Source: Chamaelirium japonicum
Taxonomy: Eukaryota > Streptophyta > Magnoliopsida > Liliales > Melanthiaceae
DNA: 64,000 nt
Reading direction: 5' to 3'
Assembly: GCA_947650365.1 (NCBI GenBank)
Contig: CANTAL010000023.1
Coordinates: 689,501 to 753,500, forward strand
Under the pieces are notes generated by a model. The model was not told where the DNA came from and made no database searches. It worked only from the letters and a program-made list of their open reading frames with translations. Numbering within the stretch: position 1 is the first letter of the stretch; each line of letters opens with the position of its first letter. The position numbers were made by a program, and so were the translations under genes. This document shows, in pieces, positions 58,800-64,000 of the stretch.

Positions 58800-61700
58800 A
58801 AGAGAAGAAGAGAGAAGATAATGGAGAGATAAATGAAGAAAGTAGAGAGAAGAAGTCCTCCTCCAGTCCATTATCCATAGGTATAGGTGTTATGTAAAAA
58901 GGAATCTAAATTTTAAAACTCTACTTCTCAATAATATAATTAAATCTCTCCATTCTCTTCTCTCTTCTCCTATGGATTAGGGTTTCTCGTAGATTACTAA
59001 GGCCCTAAGTAAGTTTACCCTATAAATAATATACGACCCCTTTAGGGTAGGGCACATTTGACGGCTCTCATTTTCTCCCATCTCATAATACGTTATCAGC
59101 ACAAACATGTCGAGCCCAGTCGACTAGTAATAAGAAAAATAGAGATCGAGACAAACAAAGACAAAAGAAGAGAGAAGAGAACGGAGAGATAAACGAAGAT
59201 AGAAGAGATAACTTCACTCCTATACCAATGGCCAATGGACTCGAGCAGGACTTCTTCTCTTTTCTTTTCGTTTATCTCTCCATTCTTTTCTCTCTTCTTC
59301 TCTCTCTTCTGTCTTCGTTTCTCTCTTCGTTTATTGAGAAAAGAAGTGGAGTTTAACGAATACAAAAGAGAAAAGAAGAGAAAAGAGAATGAAGAGATAA
59401 ATTAAGAGAAAAGAGAGAAGAAGTCCTGCTCTAGTCAATTAGCCATGGGTATAGGAGTGAAGTAAGAAGGAATCTAAATTTCAAAACTCCACTTTTGTCT
59501 TTGTTTTTCTATCTATTTTCTTGTGATGGGTCGGCTGGGCTCGACATGTTCGTGCTGATAACGTATTATGAGATGGGAGAGAAAGAGAGCCATCAAACGT
59601 GCCCCACCCTAAAGGGATAGTATATTATTTATAAGGTAAGCTTACTTAGGGCCTAAGCAATACATGGGAAAACCTAATCCATAGGAGAAGATAGAAGGGA
59701 ACAGAGAGATTTGATTATATTACTGAGAATTGGAGTTTTCTCGATAGTATTATCTTAACGTTATTACGATTATCATAGTAAATTCCCTTCTCTCTTTGTT
59801 TTAATCAAACAATTAATTTAATTAAAAAAATTATAGTAATATTACTATGATAATCATAATAACGTTGAGAAGATACTATTGAGAAGTGATGTTTTAAATT
59901 TTAGATTCCTTCTTACTTCATATCTATACCCATAGTGAATGGACTGGAGCATGACTTCTTCTCTCTTCTCTTTTCGTTTATCTCTCCGTTCTTATCTTTT
60001 ATCTTATCTCTCTTCTAACTTCATTTCTCTCTCCGTTTTCTTATGACTAGTCAGCTGGGCTCGATATGTTCGTGCTGATAATGTATTATGACATGGGAGA
60101 AAGGGAGAGCCATAAAATATATCCCACCCTAAAGGGGTCGTATATTATTTATAGGGTACGCTTACTTAGTGCCTAAGCAATCTATGGGAAACCCTAATCC
60201 ATGGGAAAAGAGAGAAGAGAATGGAGAGATTTAATTATATTATTGAGAAGTTAAATTTTGGAATTTAGATTTCTTCTTACTTCACAACTATACCCATGGC
60301 CAATGGACTAGAGCAGGACTTCTTCTCTCTTCTATCTTCGTTTATCTCTCTATTTTGTTTTCTCTTCTTCTATCTTTTATATCTTTGTTTCTTTCTCTGT
60401 TTTCTTGCAACTTGTCGCTGGGCTCGATATGTTCGTGCTGATAACGTATTGTGAGATGGAAGAAAGAGAGAGCCGTTAAACAAGCCCCACCCATAAGGGG
60501 TCGTATATTATATATAGTATAAGCTTACTTAGGGCCTAAGTAATCTATGGGAAACCCTAATCTATGGGAGAGATTCGATGGTGTATCTTTTAATATTTGA
60601 ACTTAGGGCCTAAGCAATTTGATCGGGTGTGCCACTTCTTACTATCGAGTCCAGCCGACCACTCGTATCTCTCTCTTCTGTCTTTATTTATATCTTCGTT
60701 CTCTTCTCTCTTCTTTTCTCTCTTCTGTAGAGAAGAAGTCCTGCTCCAGTCCATTGACCACGGGTATAGGTGTGAAGTAAGAAGGAATCTAAATTCCAAA
60801 ACTCCTCTTCTGTCTTTGTTTCTCCTTCCATTTTCTTGTGACTGGTCGGCTGGGCTCGATATATTCGTGCTGATAATGTGTTATGAGATGGGAGAAAGAG
60901 AGAGTCGTCAAACGTGCCCCACCCTAAAGGGGTTATATATTATTTATAGGGTAAGTGTTATGAGATAAGAAAAAGAGAGAGCCGTAAATGTGCCCCACCC
61001 TAAAGGGGTCGTATATTATTTATAGGGTAAGCTTACTTAGGGCCTAAGCAATCTATGAGAAATCCTAATCCATGGGAGAAGAGAAAAGTTTGACGGCTCT
61101 CTCTTTCTCCCATCTCACAACACGTTAATTAGTAAACTTAATTATTAAATTATTTAATAATTAAAGAATTAATTAATTTAATTAAAAAAATTATAGTAAC
61201 ATTACAATGATAATCATAATAATGAGATGATACTATTAAGAAGTGGAGTTTTGGAATTTAGATTCCTTCTTACTTCACACCTATACCCATGGCGATAATC
61301 AATTATATATAATTAAATATTTATAAGGTAAGTTTACTAATTAAGAGAATTGATTTAATAATTATTTAAATAATTAATTAATATGACCCCTTTAAGGTAG
61401 GGCATGGTCGATCAGATGGCTGTCCACCGTCGGATCTCTCCAATGGATTAGGGTTTTCCATAGATTGCTTAGGCATTAAGTAAGCTTACGCTATAAATAA
61501 TATACGACCCTTTTAGGGTGGGGCACGTTTGACAGCTCTCACTTTCTTCCATCTCATAACGCATTATCAGCGCGAACATGTCAAGCCTAACCGACCAGTC
61601 AAAAGAAAACGGAGAGAGAAACGAAGATAAAAGAGAGAGAAGAAGATATAGTTAAAAAAATAATAATTTTAATAAATTTGTTATGTAATTAAATAATTAA

Positions 61701-64000
61701 TTTTTTTTATTAAATTATGAAAAATTAATTGAAATAAATAAAAATATTATTTATTTAATTAAGTAATAAAATAAAATAATAATTCAATAATTGTTTACTT
61801 CTTATTTAAATAATAAATTAATTTTTTGAATATATAAATAATAAAATATTTTTTTAAATAACTTAATTTTTTTAAATAATCAAATTAATATTTATTTATT
61901 TTAAAATTTTAATAATAAATAAATTATTTAAATAATTTAAATATTTAGTTATATAGATAATTAAATATTTAATTAATTATTTAACTATTTAATTTATTAA
62001 ACTAATTAAATTTATTAAATAATAGGAAGTAAAAAAGAAAGATGAGGCACACCCGAATTTTTTGCTTTAAAAATGATTTATATTTTTCTCTAAAAATTTA
62101 AAATATTACAACTGTTATAAGATCGTTCGATCGGATGGTTGTCCACCGTCGGATCTCTCCCATGGATTAGGGTGTCTTTTAGATTGCTTAGGCCCGAAGT
62201 AAGCTTATCCTATAAATAATATACAACTCCTTTAGGGTGGAGCACATTTGATAGCTCTCTCTTTCTCCCATCTCAACACACGTTATCAGTATGAAAATAT
62301 CGAGCCCAGTCGACCAGTCACAAGAAAACGGAGAGACAAACGAAGACAGAAAAGAGAGAAGAAAAAAGAAGAAAACGGGGAGATAAATAAAGAGAGAAGT
62401 AGTCCTGCTCCAGTCCATTCACCACGGGTATAAGTATAAAGTAAGAAAGAATCTAAATTTCAAAACTCTACTTCTCAATATTTATATAACCCTTTTAGGG
62501 TGGGGCATATTTGACGGCTCTCTTTTTCTCTATCACATAATACGTTATCAACACAAACATGTCGATCCTAGCTGACCAATCATAAGAAAACAGATAGAGA
62601 AAGAAAGACAGAAGAGAGAAAAGAAGAGAGAAGAGAACGGGGAGATAAACAAAGAGAAAAGATAGAAGAAGTCCTACTCCAACCTATTGGCCACGGGTAT
62701 AGGTGTGAAGTAAGAAGAAATCTAATTAGGATGGGGCATTTTTGATGGCTCTCTCTTTCTCCCATCTCACAACACATTATCAGCACGAATATGTCAAGCC
62801 CAACCGACTAGTCATACAAAAACAGAGAGAGAAACGAAGACAGAAGAGAGAGAAGAAGACAGAAAAAAATAGAGAGATAAACGAATAGAGAAGAGAGAAG
62901 AAGTCCTGCTTCAGTCTATTCGCCATGGGTATAGGTGTGTAGTAAGAAGAAATCTAAATTCCAAAACTCTACTTCTTAATAAAATCATTAAAGCTCTCCG
63001 TTCTCTTCTCTTTTCTGCTATGGATTAGGGTTTACCATAGATTGCTTAGGCCCTAAGTAAGCTTACCCTATAAATAAAATACGACCCCTTTAGGGTAGGG
63101 TATGTTTGGCGGCTCTCTCTTTCTCCCATCTCACAAAATATTATCAGCACGAACATGTATAGCCCTACCAACCAGTTATAATAAAACAGAGAGAGAAACA
63201 AAGACAGAAGAGAGAGAAGAGAACTAAGAATTAATTATCTAAATAGTATCTTCTTACACGGGTATAGGTGTGAAGTAAGAAGGAATCTAAATTCTAAAAC
63301 TCCACAAAAGAGAGAGAAGAAAAGAGAAGAGAATGGAGAGATAAATAAAGAGAGAAGAGAGAAGAAGTCCTGCTCCGGTTCATTGGCCACGGGTATAGGT
63401 ACGAAGTAAGAAAGAATCTAAATTTTAAAATTCCACTTTTTAATATTTATACGACCCATTTAGGGTGGGGCATATTTGACGGCTCTCTCTTTCTCCCATC
63501 TCATAATACTTTATCAGTACGAACATGTCGAGCCCAGCCGACTAGTCATAAGAAAATAGAAAGAGAAACGAAGACAAAAGAGAGAGAAGAAGAGAGAAGA
63601 GAACAGAAAGATAAACAATGAGAGAAGAGAGAAGAAGTCTTGCTCTAGTCTAATAGCTACGGGTATAGTTGTGAAGTAAGAAGGAATCTAAATTCCAAAA
63701 CTCCACTTCTCAATAATATAATTAAATCTCTTCATTCTTTTCTTTCTTCTCCCATAGATTAGGGTTTCCCATAGATTGCTTAGGCCCTAAGTAAGCTTAC
63801 CCTATAAATAATATATGACCCCTTTAGATGGGGCACGTTTGACGACTCTCTCTTTCTCCCATCTTACAATACATTATCAGCACGAATATGTCAAACCCAG
63901 TCGACCAATCACAAGAAAATAGAGAGAGAAATGCAGACAGAAAAGAGAAGAGAACAGAGATATAAACGAAGATAGAAGATAGAAGAAGTCCTGCTCCAGT
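58800..64000. repeat. LTR-like repeat mosaic, right end of window
   Basis: Resumes after the AAGAG duplication with GA-rich sequence and alternates units of the background family in both orientations. Clear promoter/primer-site units lie near 62205-62320, 63052-63165 and 63791-63900. 61630-62110 is strongly AT-rich with no visible gene. No retroelement protein domain was found. The window ends inside a unit. Confidence 0.75.
59744..59879. repeat. 136-bp foldback, MITE-like
   Basis: Arms of about 38 bp: ATAGTATTATCTTAACGTTA... on the left, and the complement ATAGTATCTTCTCAACGTTA... on the right, with a few mismatches. The middle is AT-rich. It is the clearest uninterrupted copy of the foldback family also seen at 11721-12014. 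No target duplication could be assigned. Confidence 0.65.

Noticed and set aside
1-64000. tRNA, rRNA or ordinary host protein-coding genes
   Set aside because: I looked for cloverleaf-like T-arm motifs and for non-transposon domains. The only host-like coding piece is the Argonaute fragment. A tRNAscan-SE and a gene-model search would be needed to exclude small genes fully.

Overview
This is a repeat-dominated stretch of a flowering-plant nuclear genome. Nothing in it looks like an intact host gene. Gene density, spliced plant-type transposase genes, a plant Ty3/gypsy element, long satellite arrays and nested insertions all point to heterochromatin. I cannot name the species.

Layout. 1-622, ~8590-14188, 33854-45888 and 58800-64000 are a mosaic of one repeat family. 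It has LTR-like promoter segments (TATAAATA, then a motif resembling a half-tRNA primer site, CGTTATCAGCACGA) followed by purine-rich GA tracts, in both orientations. Into this background are inserted: (1) CACTA element A (623 to ~8590, + strand), which has its 5' end but has lost its 3' end; (2) CACTA element B (14189-33853, - strand, 19.7 kb), which has both ends and a recognisable 3-bp target duplication (CAT/CGT); (3) a 160-bp CACTA-type MITE (11847-12006) with a perfect GAT target duplication; (4) a 12.9-kb Ty3/gypsy retrotransposon of the Tat type (45889-58799, - strand) with 736-bp LTRs that differ at only two positions by eye and a perfect AAGAG target duplication.

CACTA genes. Both copies carry a TNP2-type transposase gene (Transposase-associated, Transposase_21, DUF4218 and DUF4216 regions) and a second, TNPA-like gene. 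All four genes are broken, by different lesions in the two copies. TACCGACGG motifs crowd the element ends and are probably the binding sites of the second protein. Each element also contains ~181-bp satellite DNA. In B this has expanded to about 8.6 kb with higher-order structure and a 3,100-bp internal tandem duplication. Next to that array is a small captured Argonaute (PIWI-domain) exon fragment.

Retrotransposon. gag-pol runs on the - strand as one reading frame with four in-frame stops, so this copy looks non-autonomous although its LTRs are nearly identical. On the opposite strand lies a well-preserved three-exon gene (48608-51354) for a protein of 862 residues with a 'putative gypsy type transposon' region and a coiled-coil tail. 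Upstream of it are an array of palindromic W-box-like sites and nine 118-bp repeats, each holding two palindromes. The most interesting items are the captured Argonaute piece beside a satellite that grew inside a transposon, and the open antisense gene kept by an otherwise crippled retrotransposon.
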